Shown here: positions 50,293-58,712 of the stretch, in pieces | How the letters are laid out: the number at the start of each line of letters is the position of its first letter | Position numbering within the stretch: the stretch's first letter is position 1 | Assembly: GCF_024172125.1 (NCBI RefSeq) | Contig: NZ_JAMZEA010000014.1 | Location: 124,001 to 188,000 of the forward strand | Reading direction: 5' to 3' | Origin: Actinomadura rupiterrae | GTDB lineage: Bacteria > Actinomycetota > Actinomycetes > Streptosporangiales > Streptosporangiaceae | DNA length: 64,000 nucleotides | Program-made: the position numbers and the translations under genes | Notes under the pieces: generated by a model | Told to the model about the DNA's origin: nothing | What the model saw: the letters and a program-made list of their open reading frames with translations, nothing else | The model's database searches: none

Positions 50293-50299
50293 CCCGCGG

Positions 50300-51133
50300 T
50301 CACGACTCCTGGACGGCCGGCCGGTACCAGCGCGCCTGGCAGCAGGAGAACAGCCCGAACGCGATCAGGCCGGCCGCCACGAGCACCAGCACCCAGGACC
50401 CGTGGGACGCGGCCGCCAGCTTGCGCAGGCTCCCGTCCAGGCCCTGGGCTTTCCGAGGATCGAAGGTCACCGCAGCTGCGACGAGCAGGAAGGCGACGGC
50501 TCCGAACACGGCGGTCCGGCCGATCTCGCCCACCACCCCCAGCGCCATGACGGCCCGCCGCGTGCGCGGACGCAACTGGTCGAGGTCCAGGTCACCGGTC
50601 GTGTTCCCCCGCGCCGCGCGGACGAGGTTGACGACGGCCGCCGTCCCGATCGCGATCCCGACCGCACCGACGAGGAACCGTCCGCCGGGGTGCGTCATGA
50701 CCCGCGTGGTGACGTCCTGCGACTTGGCGTTGTCGTTCCCGCGGCTCCCGCCCAGCACGAACGCGACGGTCGCGACGCTCGTCGCGATGTAGATCAACGC
50801 CCCGACCAGCGCCGTGGCCCGCTCCCCCAAGGCCCGTCCGTCCGAGCGCGGCACCACGACCTGCACCAGACGCCCGATGGCCAGCGCCGCGAACCCGGCG
50901 GCCAGCAGCCACAGCACGACCGCGCCGCCGGTATGCCGCGACACCGCCCGCAGCGCTCCCGCCCGGTCGGCCTCCTGCCGCGCATCCCCCATCCCGACCT
51001 GCACCGCGAGCACCCCGACCAGCACGTAGTTGATCCCGCGAGCCACCAGCCCGGCCCGCGTCAGCTGCTCCAGCCATCGCCCGACCCGCTCGGCATCCCG
51101 CCACAAAGGCCGTCCCCTCCACGCAAAACACAC
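50300..51133 (-). CDS. DUF1206-family membrane protein
   Basis: A 277-residue protein with six predicted membrane helices in three two-helix repeats, each with the DUF1206 pattern (ARGINYVLVGVLAVQVGMGD; GALIYIATSVATVAFVLGGS; GRTAVFGAVAFLLVAAAVTF followed by DPRKAQGLDGSLRKLAA). It starts at GTG 51133 with purine-rich GAGGGGG upstream, or TTG 51106 with GGAGGGG 6 bases upstream. The stop is only 7 bases from the convergent Lrp gene. No enzymatic function is known for the family. Confidence 0.88.
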   Translation of the reverse strand: MCFAWRGRPLWRDAERVGRWLEQLTRAGLVARGINYVLVGVLAVQVGMGDARQEADRAGALRAVSRHTGGAVVLWLLAAGFAALAIGRLVQVVVPRSDGRALGERATALVGALIYIATSVATVAFVLGGSRGNDNAKSQDVTTRVMTHPGGRFLVGAVGIAIGTAAVVNLVRAARGNTTGDLDLDQLRPRTRRAVMALGVVGEIGRTAVFGAVAFLLVAAAVTFDPRKAQGLDGSLRKLAAASHGSWVLVLVAAGLIAFGLFSCCQARWYRPAVQES

Positions 51134-51208
51134 CCACCCCCTCTGCCCGCCCCCCGCCCACCTATGCCGCCAAGCCCCCGACGCTGGGACGCGGTCGTTC
51201 GGGGCTGG

Positions 51209-51862
51209 TTACTTCAGGACGGCGTAGGAGTCGGACGTGTTGTTGTGCAGGTGCCAGAGGTGGTCGGCGACTGTGGCTGGGGCGTGTTGGAGGCCGGGGC
51301 CTACTGGGCCGACGACCACTAGGTGGGCGACGTGGAGTGGGGTGTCGGCCAGGGCTTGGGAGAGCAGGGCGGCGTAGGTCTGCTGGGCGGCTCCGACGAC
51401 GGCGCTGGACGCGCGGTCGGGGTCCGGGCGTTCTACGGCCCCGCCGGTGACGAACAGGAGGGTGCCGCGTCCGGACGCCTGCATCGCCGGGACGACGGCC
51501 TGGACGGCTGCGGCGGCGCCGACCACGTTGAGGGCGAGGGCCTGGTCCAGGTCGTCCGGGCCGGTTTCGAGGACGGGTTTGATCAGCGCGACGTCCGGGA
51601 GCGGGCTGAAGCAGAGGACCTCGGCGGGGCCCTGGCGTTCGGCGAGGACGGCGAGGGCTCGTCCGATATCGGTGGGGTCGGTGGCGTCGGCGGGGCTCCA
51701 CTCCGCCTGGACGCCGTCCGCCTCAAGGTTCTTGGCGAGGGCTTCGAGGCGGTCGGGGTTGCGGGAGATGAGGCCGACGGGGTGGCCGGCGCGGGCGAAG
51801 CGGCGCGCTACCGAGGCGCCCACTCCGGGGCCGGCGCCGACGATGTGGACCGGACCGGGCAT
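51209..51862 (-). CDS. short-chain dehydrogenase/reductase (SDR)
   Basis: A 217-residue Rossmann-fold protein: the glycine motif GAGPGVGASVARRFARAGHP binds the nucleotide, and ALNVVGAAAAVQAVVPAM and GRGTLLFVTGGAVERPDPDR follow. The canonical YxxxK is replaced: after the SS-equivalent region the sequence reads AAQQTYAALLSQALADTPLH, with Tyr but no Lys four residues on. It may therefore be an atypical or inactive SDR. It is preceded by another SDR gene on the same strand, 17 bases upstream, and they probably share a transcript. Confidence 0.75.
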   Translation of the reverse strand: MPGPVHIVGAGPGVGASVARRFARAGHPVGLISRNPDRLEALAKNLEADGVQAEWSPADATDPTDIGRALAVLAERQGPAEVLCFSPLPDVALIKPVLETGPDDLDQALALNVVGAAAAVQAVVPAMQASGRGTLLFVTGGAVERPDPDRASSAVVGAAQQTYAALLSQALADTPLHVAHLVVVGPVGPGLQHAPATVADHLWHLHNNTSDSYAVLK

Positions 51863-51879
51863 CTTCGTTCTCCGTTCGG

Positions 51880-52686
51880 TCAGGCCTTGGTGGCGAGCGG
51901 CTTCCAGGCGTTCCAGGTGTCGAGTCGCTGCCGGTAGGCGGCCTCGACGACAGGGTAGGGATAGGCGCCGAGGAAGAGCCGGAGGGGCGGTTCGTCCGTG
52001 TCGGCCAGTTCGAGGACGACATCGGCGGTGACCTGCGGGTCCTGGGGTGCGCGGGCGGCGGCGCCGGCCCTGCGCGCCTCGCGGACCGGCTCGTAGGCGT
52101 CCAGCGGCTCGGCGTGCACGGCGGACGCGCCGGACCAGTCGGTGCCGTACGGGCCGGGCTCGATGATCGTGACGTGGATGCCGAGCGGCCCGACCTCCTG
52201 GGCGAGCGCCTCGCTCATCCCCTCCAGCCCCCACTTGGACGCGTTGTACAGGCCGAGGGTCGGGAACGCGGCGAGTCCGCCGAGGCTGGACACCTGCATG
52301 ATGTGGCCGCTGCCCTGGGCGCGCAGGTACGGAAGGGCGGCCTGCGTCACCCAGAGCGGTCCGAGCAGGTTGGTGTCGATCTGGGCGCGGGCCTGCTCCT
52401 CGGTGGTCTCCTCGACCATCCCGAACAGGCCGTAGCCCGCGTTGTTGACGATCACGTCCAGGCGGCCGAAGGTCTCGGCGGCGTTCCGGACGGCCTCCAT
52501 GACGGCATTCCGGTCGGTGACGTCCAGGCGCAGCGGCAGGACGGCGTCGCCGTACTCGTCGGCCAGGGGCTTCAGGTTCTCGGGGTTGCGGGCGGTGGCG
52601 GCGACGCGGTCGCCTCGGGCGAGGGCGGCTTCGGCCCAGATGCGGCCGAAACCGCGGGACGCGCCGGTGATGAACCATGGCTTCAT
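51880..52686 (-). CDS. short-chain dehydrogenase/reductase (classical SDR)
   Basis: A 268-residue classical SDR: GASRGFGRIWAEAALARGD (nucleotide binding), the Asp of LRLDVTD, NNAGYGLFG, the catalytic Ser in MQVSSLGG and Tyr/Lys in YNASKWGLEGMSEAL. Its C-terminal region (PYPVVEAAYRQRLDTWNAWK) is typical of the oxidoreductases that reduce carbonyl compounds. It is divergent from an XRE regulator with a palindrome between them, so that regulator is the likely controller. It is transcribed with the 51209 SDR. Confidence 0.92.
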   Translation of the reverse strand: MKPWFITGASRGFGRIWAEAALARGDRVAATARNPENLKPLADEYGDAVLPLRLDVTDRNAVMEAVRNAAETFGRLDVIVNNAGYGLFGMVEETTEEQARAQIDTNLLGPLWVTQAALPYLRAQGSGHIMQVSSLGGLAAFPTLGLYNASKWGLEGMSEALAQEVGPLGIHVTIIEPGPYGTDWSGASAVHAEPLDAYEPVREARRAGAAARAPQDPQVTADVVLELADTDEPPLRLFLGAYPYPVVEAAYRQRLDTWNAWKPLATKA

Positions 52687-52731
52687 GCCGTCCAGCCTGC
52701 GCGGACGGCCGGTGCGCAACCAGCACCCCGC

Positions 52732-52744
52732 CAGGGTTACCCTG
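52732..52744. promoter_or_regulatory. palindromic operator between SDR and XRE genes
   Basis: CAGGGT-T-ACCCTG (52732-52744) is a perfect inverted repeat around one base, 5 bases before the XRE start at 52750 and 45 bases before the SDR start at 52686. It is a plausible binding site for the XRE protein. Confidence 0.55.
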
Positions 52745-52749
52745 CGGGT

Positions 52750-53553
52750 ATGGCGTCCGGCAGCCCTCTCGGGGAGTTCCTGAAAGCCCGGCGGGGACGG
52801 GTCTCGCCGTCGCGCGCGGACCTGTCCGTTTCCGGGCGCCGCCGCGTCCCGGGACTGCGCCGGGACGAGCTGGCCCGACTCGCCGGGATCAGCGAGCCGT
52901 ACCTGGTCCGGCTGGAGCAGGGCGTCGACCGGCATCCGTCGCCGCAGGTGCTGCGGGCGCTCGCGCAGGCCCTGGAGCTGGACGCCGACGCGTCCGCGCA
53001 CCTGTTCTCGCTGGCCGCCGAGCCCGTCCGTCCCGGGGACGAGCAGGTGCCCGAGCACGAGCCCGAGGTCAGCGCGGAGGTGCACCAGCTGCTCGACGGC
53101 TGGAGCGGCAGCCCGGCGTACGTGCGCAACCGGCGGTTCGACGTGCTCGCCGCGAACAAGTGGGCCCGCGCGCTCGGCCCGATGTACGAACCCGGCCGCA
53201 ACCTGGCGCGGGACGTGTTCCTGTCCCCCGAGGCGCGGCGGCTCTTCCCGGACTGGCCGGAGATCGCCGCGCAGACCGCCGCCGCCCTGCGCGCCGAGGC
53301 CGACCCGCACGATCCCCGGACCGCCGCCCTGATCGGCGACCTGGAAGCGGACGAGGACTTCCGGCGGTCGTGGGCCCGGCACGACGCGCGCCCGTCCCGC
53401 GACGAGCTCAAGCGGTTCCACCACCCGGACGTCGGGGACCTCGCGCTGCGGCGGCAGGCGCTCACCGTCGGCGGCGCGGAACACCAGGTGATCATCGTTT
53501 ACCAGGCCGCGCCGGGAAGCCCTTCCGAGGCGGCCCTCGCCCGGTTGCTCTGA
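52750..53553 (+). CDS. XRE-family regulator with MmyB-like ligand domain
   Basis: A 267-residue regulator. The HTH is LRRDELARLAGISEPYLVRL, EQGVDRHPSPQVLRALAQAL. The C-terminal MmyB-like domain is DVLAANKWARALGPMYEPGR, LFPDWPEIAAQTAAALRAEA and LKRFHHPDVGDLALRRQALT. This family commonly represses the neighbouring divergent SDR gene and senses a small, possibly lipophilic molecule. ATG 52750 is the only plausible start. Confidence 0.92.
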   Translation: MASGSPLGEFLKARRGRVSPSRADLSVSGRRRVPGLRRDELARLAGISEPYLVRLEQGVDRHPSPQVLRALAQALELDADASAHLFSLAAEPVRPGDEQVPEHEPEVSAEVHQLLDGWSGSPAYVRNRRFDVLAANKWARALGPMYEPGRNLARDVFLSPEARRLFPDWPEIAAQTAAALRAEADPHDPRTAALIGDLEADEDFRRSWARHDARPSRDELKRFHHPDVGDLALRRQALTVGGAEHQVIIVYQAAPGSPSEAALARLL

Positions 53554-53715
53554 CGACCGAATGCGCTCTCCCCGCTACCGCGCCATTACAGCGGGATACC
53601 GAAACGCTCCGCCACAGATCCGAACCCATACCACTTCCGAGAGTAATTCCGCAGGTAGTGCGATCGGAAGGCAAATAGGGTCGGCCCCTGGCGGCCCTAA
53701 ATGACCAGGGCGCCA

Positions 53716-53745
53716 TTGCCCGTTCGGAGACCTTGTGTCTAGATG
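53716..53745 (+). promoter_or_regulatory. possible promoter of the small ORF/P450 unit
   Basis: TTGCCC (53716-53721) and TAGATG (53740-53745), separated by 18 bases, form a sigma-70-like pair about 55 bases before the ATG at 53800. The rest of the 246-bp interval 53554-53799 holds an imperfect inverted repeat (CCCTGG at 53686, CCAGGG at 53705) and no gene. Confidence 0.45.
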
Positions 53746-53799
53746 AGCGCGTACGCCTCCCGCGCGGGCGGGGTGGCACGACCGAAAGGCAGGTGGGCC

Positions 53800-53880
53800 A
53801 TGGCGAGGCTGGTCAAGCGTGCGCTCGGCATGCACAAGGCACAGATGAAGGGCCGTTACGTCATCTACCGCCTCCGCTAG
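53800..53880 (+). CDS. candidate RiPP precursor peptide, 26 aa
   Basis: A complete ORF of 26 codons with AGGTGGG 3 bases before ATG 53800. The peptide begins MARLVKRALGMHKAQMK and ends GRYVIYRLR. The N-terminal part is basic and amphipathic (leader-like) and the tail holds the aromatic motif Y-V-I-Y. This resembles precursors of P450-crosslinked RiPPs, whose cores are short and aromatic. A hairpin and a cytochrome P450 gene follow at once. It is too small and unusual to be a known regulator. It is the strongest novel candidate in the window. That it is a RiPP is inference. Confidence 0.6.
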   Translation: MARLVKRALGMHKAQMKGRYVIYRLR

Positions 53881-53896
53881 CGGAGGCAGGGGCGCA

Positions 53897-53928
53897 GTGC
53901 CGGGCCGGCGCGCTCGCCGGGCCGGCAC
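53897..53928 (+). terminator. attenuating hairpin between precursor and P450
   Basis: A 14-bp stem with one mismatch (53897-53910 with 53915-53928), a CGCT loop and CGCGCCTTTTC downstream. Partial read-through would give more precursor than enzyme message, a common RiPP arrangement. Confidence 0.7.
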
Positions 53929-53943
53929 CGCGCCTTTTCGTGC

Positions 53944-55257
53944 GTGTTGCCAGCGGGCGGTGGAAGGGTGGCGTTTCAGGTGTCCCAGCGTTCGAAAGAG
54001 GCGATTCCCGGGCCGCGCGGCGGTATTCTCGCGCGCCATCTGACGGCCTACGAAGCCGATCCGGTCGGCTTTCTGGAGGACTGCCGGCGCCGTTACGGCG
54101 ACGTGTTCCGGTTCGACACCGACGTGGTCGTGGTGACCGATCCCGACCTGGTCACCGAGGTCCTGGCGCGCACCAACCGCGACTCGGTCCCGAACGCCAA
54201 CCCGCTGCACGGCGGCCGGTTCCCCACCCCCGAGCAGACGCGGCGCTGGATGGACGCCCGCCAGCTCGCCGCCCCGATCTTCCGCTCGGCATCGCTGCCG
54301 TCCCGGCTCCCGGTCGTCCAGGCCGCGCTCGCCTCCGACCTGGACGCCCTCGATGGCACCTGGTTCGACCCGTCCGACGCATGCTGGGCGATCTGCGTCC
54401 GCGCGCTCCTCCCGCTCTACCTCCCCTCCGAATCACCGGCCCTGGTGGATGCCGTCCTCGCCTCGTTCGACGCCGCCCGCGGCGCCGCCGAGGCCGCCGT
54501 CCGCGTCCCGTCCTGGATGCCGTCCCGCCTGCGCCGCCGCGTCCGCAACGCCGACCAGCACGTCCGCGACACCATCACCCCCATGCTCGGCTGCCCGCAC
54601 GCCGACGCGTCCGCCACGATGCTCGGCCACATCCAGGCCCAGCCCGAAACCGTCCCCAGCGACATCGCGATGGGCGCGATGGGCTTCACGCTGCTCGGCG
54701 CGATCGGCACGATGGGCGCCGCCTGGTGCTGGATCCTCTACTACCTCGCCGCCCACCCCGAAGCCGCCGACCGCATCCGCGAAGAGGCGACCACCGCGAC
54801 CGGCATCACCAAAGACCCGGCCCGCGCCCTCCCCTACACCTGGGCCTTCGCCCAAGAAGTCTTGCGGCTCCGTCCGCCGGCCTGGCTCCTGGGCCGCGAC
54901 GCCATTACCGACGTCAACCTCGGCGACGCCGAGGTCCCGGCCGGAACCGCCATCATGTTCAGCCCCTACCTGCTGCACCACGACGAGCGCTGGTGGACGA
55001 CCGACCCGCACAAGTTCTCCCCCGAACGCTGGCTCGACACCGCTCGTCCCCACACCCCCGGCGCCTACCTCCCCTTCGCGTCCGGCCCCCGAGGCTGCCT
55101 AGGCACCCACCTGGGCCTAGCAATCCTCGCCCTCACCGCCGTCCACATCACCACCCAAAAACGCCTGGACGTCCCCAACCTCGAAACCATCACCACCTAC
55201 TTCGGCCCCTCCACCCTCACCCCCGCCACCATGAAAGCCCGCCTCACCCCGAAGTAG
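53944..55257 (+). CDS. cytochrome P450 (candidate peptide-crosslinking enzyme)
   Basis: A 437-residue P450 with the heme motif FASGPRGCLGTHLG (axial Cys385), Glu305-x-x-Arg308 in QEVLRLRP, and a PERWLD meander segment. In the I helix, the usual (A/G)Gx(D/E)T(T/S) reads GAIGTM (residues 252-257), so the acidic residue and second Thr are absent. Such changes occur in P450s that do not perform simple hydroxylation, including aromatic crosslinkers. The start is uncertain: GTGs at 53944, 53968 and 53980 are in frame. Its only upstream partner is the small ORF at 53800; ferredoxins must come from elsewhere. Confidence 0.85.
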   Translation: MLPAGGGRVAFQVSQRSKEAIPGPRGGILARHLTAYEADPVGFLEDCRRRYGDVFRFDTDVVVVTDPDLVTEVLARTNRDSVPNANPLHGGRFPTPEQTRRWMDARQLAAPIFRSASLPSRLPVVQAALASDLDALDGTWFDPSDACWAICVRALLPLYLPSESPALVDAVLASFDAARGAAEAAVRVPSWMPSRLRRRVRNADQHVRDTITPMLGCPHADASATMLGHIQAQPETVPSDIAMGAMGFTLLGAIGTMGAAWCWILYYLAAHPEAADRIREEATTATGITKDPARALPYTWAFAQEVLRLRPPAWLLGRDAITDVNLGDAEVPAGTAIMFSPYLLHHDERWWTTDPHKFSPERWLDTARPHTPGAYLPFASGPRGCLGTHLGLAILALTAVHITTQKRLDVPNLETITTYFGPSTLTPATMKARLTPK

Positions 55258-55359
55258 AACCAGCCAGAGTTTCGGCCCGACCGGACCCGCCTGCGCGTGC
55301 GGACCACATCGCGAGAATGCCGACGACGAGACGGGGGCTTGCTGGTGGGATGACTGGAG

Positions 55360-55389
55360 TTGACTCGGATCGCGGAGTTACGGCATGAT
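55360..55389 (+). promoter_or_regulatory. promoter of the toxin gene
   Basis: TTGACT (55360-55365) and CATGAT (55384-55389) with an 18-base spacer are a close match to the sigma-70/HrdB consensus. It lies 54 bases before the toxin ATG at 55443 in an otherwise gene-free 185-bp interval (55258-55442). Confidence 0.55.
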
Positions 55390-55442
55390 CACTCGCCGAC
55401 TCCCCGCGCCCGTGCGAACCCTCCATGTGAAGGTCCCCCTCA

Positions 55443-57230
55443 ATGGGCTCTCCTGTCCCGCCGTCCAGCCCGCCTTCAACCGGTGGACCTCCCGCCACGA
55501 CCGGTCCACCATCACAACCCCCGGCGACGAACCCGCCCGCCCCGCATCCGTCACCATCGGGTTCGGGCGGGCCACCCGCGACACGGCCACCGCAGACTCC
55601 TGCCACGACCGGGCCGAGCGGCCAGCCCGCTCCGTCCTCTCCTGCGAAGCCGAAGTCGCCCTACGCCGAGCCAGGACAGATCGGCGGGCACACCGGCGTG
55701 GTGGACGTCGACCCGCCGAAGGTCTACGCCGCCGCCGACGCCACGCATCGTGCGAGTGACGTGTTCGGCACGGCGATGCTGAACATCTCCCGCAACCTGC
55801 ACGGCATCGACGACATGGCGGGCAAGGACTTCGGCGGCGAGTTCCTCGGGGCCCTCTACGACCCGCTCGCCCAGCAGATGGTGATCACGTGGGAAAGACT
55901 GGTCATCGCGCTCGGCGGGGTCTGCGAAGGGCTCACCACCACCGCGAACAACTTCGTCACCGCCGACTGGCACTCCAAACACGGCGCCGGCCCGGTGGCG
56001 GGGACCAAGCCCGTCCCGCAGTTCCACGACTTCACTTACAAGCGTCCGGCCTCGGCATCGGGCAGCGGCTACCTCGACGCGTCGTCGTTCGGCGGGCAGC
56101 TGATGAGCGACGCGGCCTTCGGGGCGCTCCTGAAGGACTTCCCGCGTGGCCATCCAGACCGCCTGTACCGCGCCGCGGGACAATGGAGGAATGCAGCCAC
56201 CGCGGTCCAGTCGCTCTCGGCCGAGGTCAACCGGATCCTCGACACGATCACCATCGACTCCCAGGCAACAGGCAGACGCGGCATCACCGGCCAAACGGTC
56301 GACACCTGGCAGAAGCAGATGCGGACCTTCTGCAGTCGCATCTGGGGCAAGGCGCCTTGGGACGGGACGAACAGCAGCGATGCGCCATTGCACATCCTGG
56401 GCCAGGCCTCCATCGCCCTCGCCACCATGTGCGAGCACCACGCCGCAGCCACCACTCAGACCCGCAACGCACTCAGGCAGCGGGCCGGCTCGGAGGTCTA
56501 CGACCTGCTGGAGAAGGTCGCGACCAGCGAGGGAGCCGTCGTCATCACGGCTGCGGTCGAGGCCATGTTCAATCCGGCCCTCCTCGCCGACTGCGCCTAC
56601 ATCATCGCCACGAAGTACTTCCAGCCGCTCAACTCCTTCAAGCAGTCCTGGGCCGCGGCCGGCCTGCTCAAGGCCCTTGAGGACGCGGCAAAGCGAGTCC
56701 CGACCCTCCAGGCCATGGAGGCCCAGGCCGAATCCGTCGGCGACCGCGCCATGCACGACTTCAAATACCCCGGGCTACGGGGCAGCGATCCTGGCGGAAA
56801 GGGCGCAGACGGACGCTTCAAACCACCCGATCAGATAAAATTTCCGATCGATCTCGCAGGCCAGGAAGGCGGACCCGACTCAACGCACGTCATCGACAAA
56901 CATGTAGGCAAGTCGGATGACCAGCTAAAACAGCGCCTGGCCGCCCAACCCGGACTTCAAAACGCCTCCTCATTCAATTCCCTCAGCGAGGCCCAAAGAT
57001 ACGTCCAGGAAGCCATCAACAGCCCGGAAGGTGAGCGGAAGATCAAGAATATGATCGACAACCACCGCCAGGGCACCGAGTTCACGATCGATACCCACAC
57101 TCCGGTGGGTCGAGCCGTCGATCGCAACGGGAACGTACACTACCCAACAAAAGTAAGGGTACTGATCCATGCCGCCAAACACGGAGAAGTGCCCCCATTC
57201 TATGTCAACACCGCTCATCCTGACCTGTAG
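55443..57230 (+). CDS. polymorphic toxin with Pro-rich head and C-terminal RNase A-like domain
   Basis: A 595-residue protein. Residues 1-72 are Pro/Ser/Gly/Thr-rich. Residues about 85-420 form a long helical region of the kind found in type VII/ESX polymorphic toxins. From about residue 485 the C-terminus matches the bacterial RNase A-like toxin domain: THVIDKHVGKSDDQLKQRLA (the catalytic His region), NASSFNSLSEAQRYVQEAI, TPVGRAVDRNG and VNTAHPDL, where the usual TxY is TAH. ATG 55443 has GAAGG upstream. The following gene is the candidate immunity partner. RNase activity and target are inference. Confidence 0.75.
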   Translation: MGSPVPPSSPPSTGGPPATTGPPSQPPATNPPAPHPSPSGSGGPPATRPPQTPATTGPSGQPAPSSPAKPKSPYAEPGQIGGHTGVVDVDPPKVYAAADATHRASDVFGTAMLNISRNLHGIDDMAGKDFGGEFLGALYDPLAQQMVITWERLVIALGGVCEGLTTTANNFVTADWHSKHGAGPVAGTKPVPQFHDFTYKRPASASGSGYLDASSFGGQLMSDAAFGALLKDFPRGHPDRLYRAAGQWRNAATAVQSLSAEVNRILDTITIDSQATGRRGITGQTVDTWQKQMRTFCSRIWGKAPWDGTNSSDAPLHILGQASIALATMCEHHAAATTQTRNALRQRAGSEVYDLLEKVATSEGAVVITAAVEAMFNPALLADCAYIIATKYFQPLNSFKQSWAAAGLLKALEDAAKRVPTLQAMEAQAESVGDRAMHDFKYPGLRGSDPGGKGADGRFKPPDQIKFPIDLAGQEGGPDSTHVIDKHVGKSDDQLKQRLAAQPGLQNASSFNSLSEAQRYVQEAINSPEGERKIKNMIDNHRQGTEFTIDTHTPVGRAVDRNGNVHYPTKVRVLIHAAKHGEVPPFYVNTAHPDL

Positions 57231-57290
57231 CCGAATTGCATTTGCACAGAATTCCCAGGTGGCCCGCCCGGCCAGGAAAGGAGATGAACT

Positions 57291-58712
57291 TTGAGCGACA
57301 CCGGTCTCCGATCCGAAAGCTTCGTGGCGCTTGATAACGTACTTTCCTCCTGCCGCCTGGGCATCGACGGATCCCCGTCCCCTAATTTTCAGATCACGGA
57401 CCTTCCCCTGCACCTCGGCCGGATCGTCCAACATCCGGGCGGCAGTGCGATCCTTCACGATCGGGAAGAAATACGACTCGCCATTCGCGGCCTCGATTAC
57501 ACGGATGAGTCATGGGCCGAACTCAGCTACGGCTACGGAGATCACCCGACCTTCGATGAAAGCCTGGAGCGGGAGTTGAGAGAGCGCTTCGGCGACTCCG
57601 TCCCCGCGGCTTTCGCCGGCCTCAGAGAATTGCTGATCCAGGCGGAGACCTGCACACTGGTCGATGCTACACATCTTCCGTACGCCGGCGAGTTCGGACG
57701 CCTGTTCCCAGCCTTCAGAGACCTGGCATCCGCATGGCTCCTCCATGCACACCGCCAGAACTCCGCCGACGAGACCGAACCCTCCTCTTCGGAAATCATT
57801 CAAGCAACCGTGCTAACGGAGGACATACCCTACGGGCATCGCCGTGATCGCGACTGGCTGACCACCGCCGTCGGCACTTTTTACGAGATGCGGGCGACCT
57901 TTAAGAACGACCAGGAGCTGGGGTTGCCCATGGAAAAGGCACCCAGTATCGGCTGGCTGAGGTGGTTCGAAGTCGCAGCCGAGGGAATGACGGCCAAACT
58001 TCGTTCTGATCATGATATCGCCGGGCAGCTGGTGATGCCGGCGCATGGATCTCCCACGCTGCCCCATCAAGGGGCAGATCATCGGTTCGGCAATGTGACG
58101 GCGCTTGCAGCAGCACTCGATGGACGTCTCTTTATTGACGGTTCCGAGGGACCTACGACCGATGCCCTACGGCGCTTCAAGCGCGCTCTCGCGCACTCTC
58201 GGTTCTACTACGAACCGGAGACCGTGATCAAAGAGCTGCAAACATTGGCCGCCGATTCGGTGAGCAACCCGCGACTCATCAATGACGTTCTGGGTGATGT
58301 CGCCATACCTTCTGGTGTCGAACGATCCGACGCGCTGCTCAGTCTGGCCACTCAGCTTTCCGAGCCCTATCCGGCGCCTAGGCGACCGTCACTCACCGAA
58401 CTGCCGATGAGTGGTTGGGAGCTGCGCTTCAGGTTTCCGGTGTTGGTGGAATTCGCGAAGGCACGGCCCGAGGCCCCGGACGGAATCCAGGTGCGGGAGG
58501 TGGCTGCGGCGTATGAGCCTTGTCGGGTTGGGTTGCCGCCGCTGGTCGGGGAGATCGCGGAGTTGGTGGCCTTGCTGCCTGACGATGAGGATGTGGATCG
58601 GGCTATGGCGCACCTGGGGGCCACGGGGACAGGGTGGCGGCCGATACTGGAACGGATGGTCGCTGAGCTGACCGCGCATATCTGGGCGCATGAGGAGGAG
58701 CGGAACGGATGA
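57291..58712 (+). CDS. hypothetical protein downstream of toxin, candidate immunity or accessory protein
   Basis: A 473-residue soluble protein with no known domain. It is rich in aromatic and acidic residues; the C-terminal 110 residues (VEFAKARPEAPDGIQVREVA, LVALLPDDEDVDRAMAHL) look conserved and helical. It starts at TTG 57291 with AAGGAG 7 bases upstream. Position directly after a toxin gene suggests an immunity or chaperone role, although its size is large for an immunity protein. GC content and AT-richer codons in its first half hint at foreign origin. It overlaps the next gene by 4 bases. Confidence 0.55.
   Translation: MSDTGLRSESFVALDNVLSSCRLGIDGSPSPNFQITDLPLHLGRIVQHPGGSAILHDREEIRLAIRGLDYTDESWAELSYGYGDHPTFDESLERELRERFGDSVPAAFAGLRELLIQAETCTLVDATHLPYAGEFGRLFPAFRDLASAWLLHAHRQNSADETEPSSSEIIQATVLTEDIPYGHRRDRDWLTTAVGTFYEMRATFKNDQELGLPMEKAPSIGWLRWFEVAAEGMTAKLRSDHDIAGQLVMPAHGSPTLPHQGADHRFGNVTALAAALDGRLFIDGSEGPTTDALRRFKRALAHSRFYYEPETVIKELQTLAADSVSNPRLINDVLGDVAIPSGVERSDALLSLATQLSEPYPAPRRPSLTELPMSGWELRFRFPVLVEFAKARPEAPDGIQVREVAAAYEPCRVGLPPLVGEIAELVALLPDDEDVDRAMAHLGATGTGWRPILERMVAELTAHIWAHEEERNG

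Noticed and set aside
55385..55759. 124-codon ORF overlapping the toxin start
   Set aside because: Lies in another frame of the Pro-rich toxin N-terminus, with no protein-like domain and no ribosome-binding site.
57291..58712. Annotation as a CdiI immunity protein
   Set aside because: No CdiI-like pattern found; only the gene at 59004 shows it. Kept as unknown.
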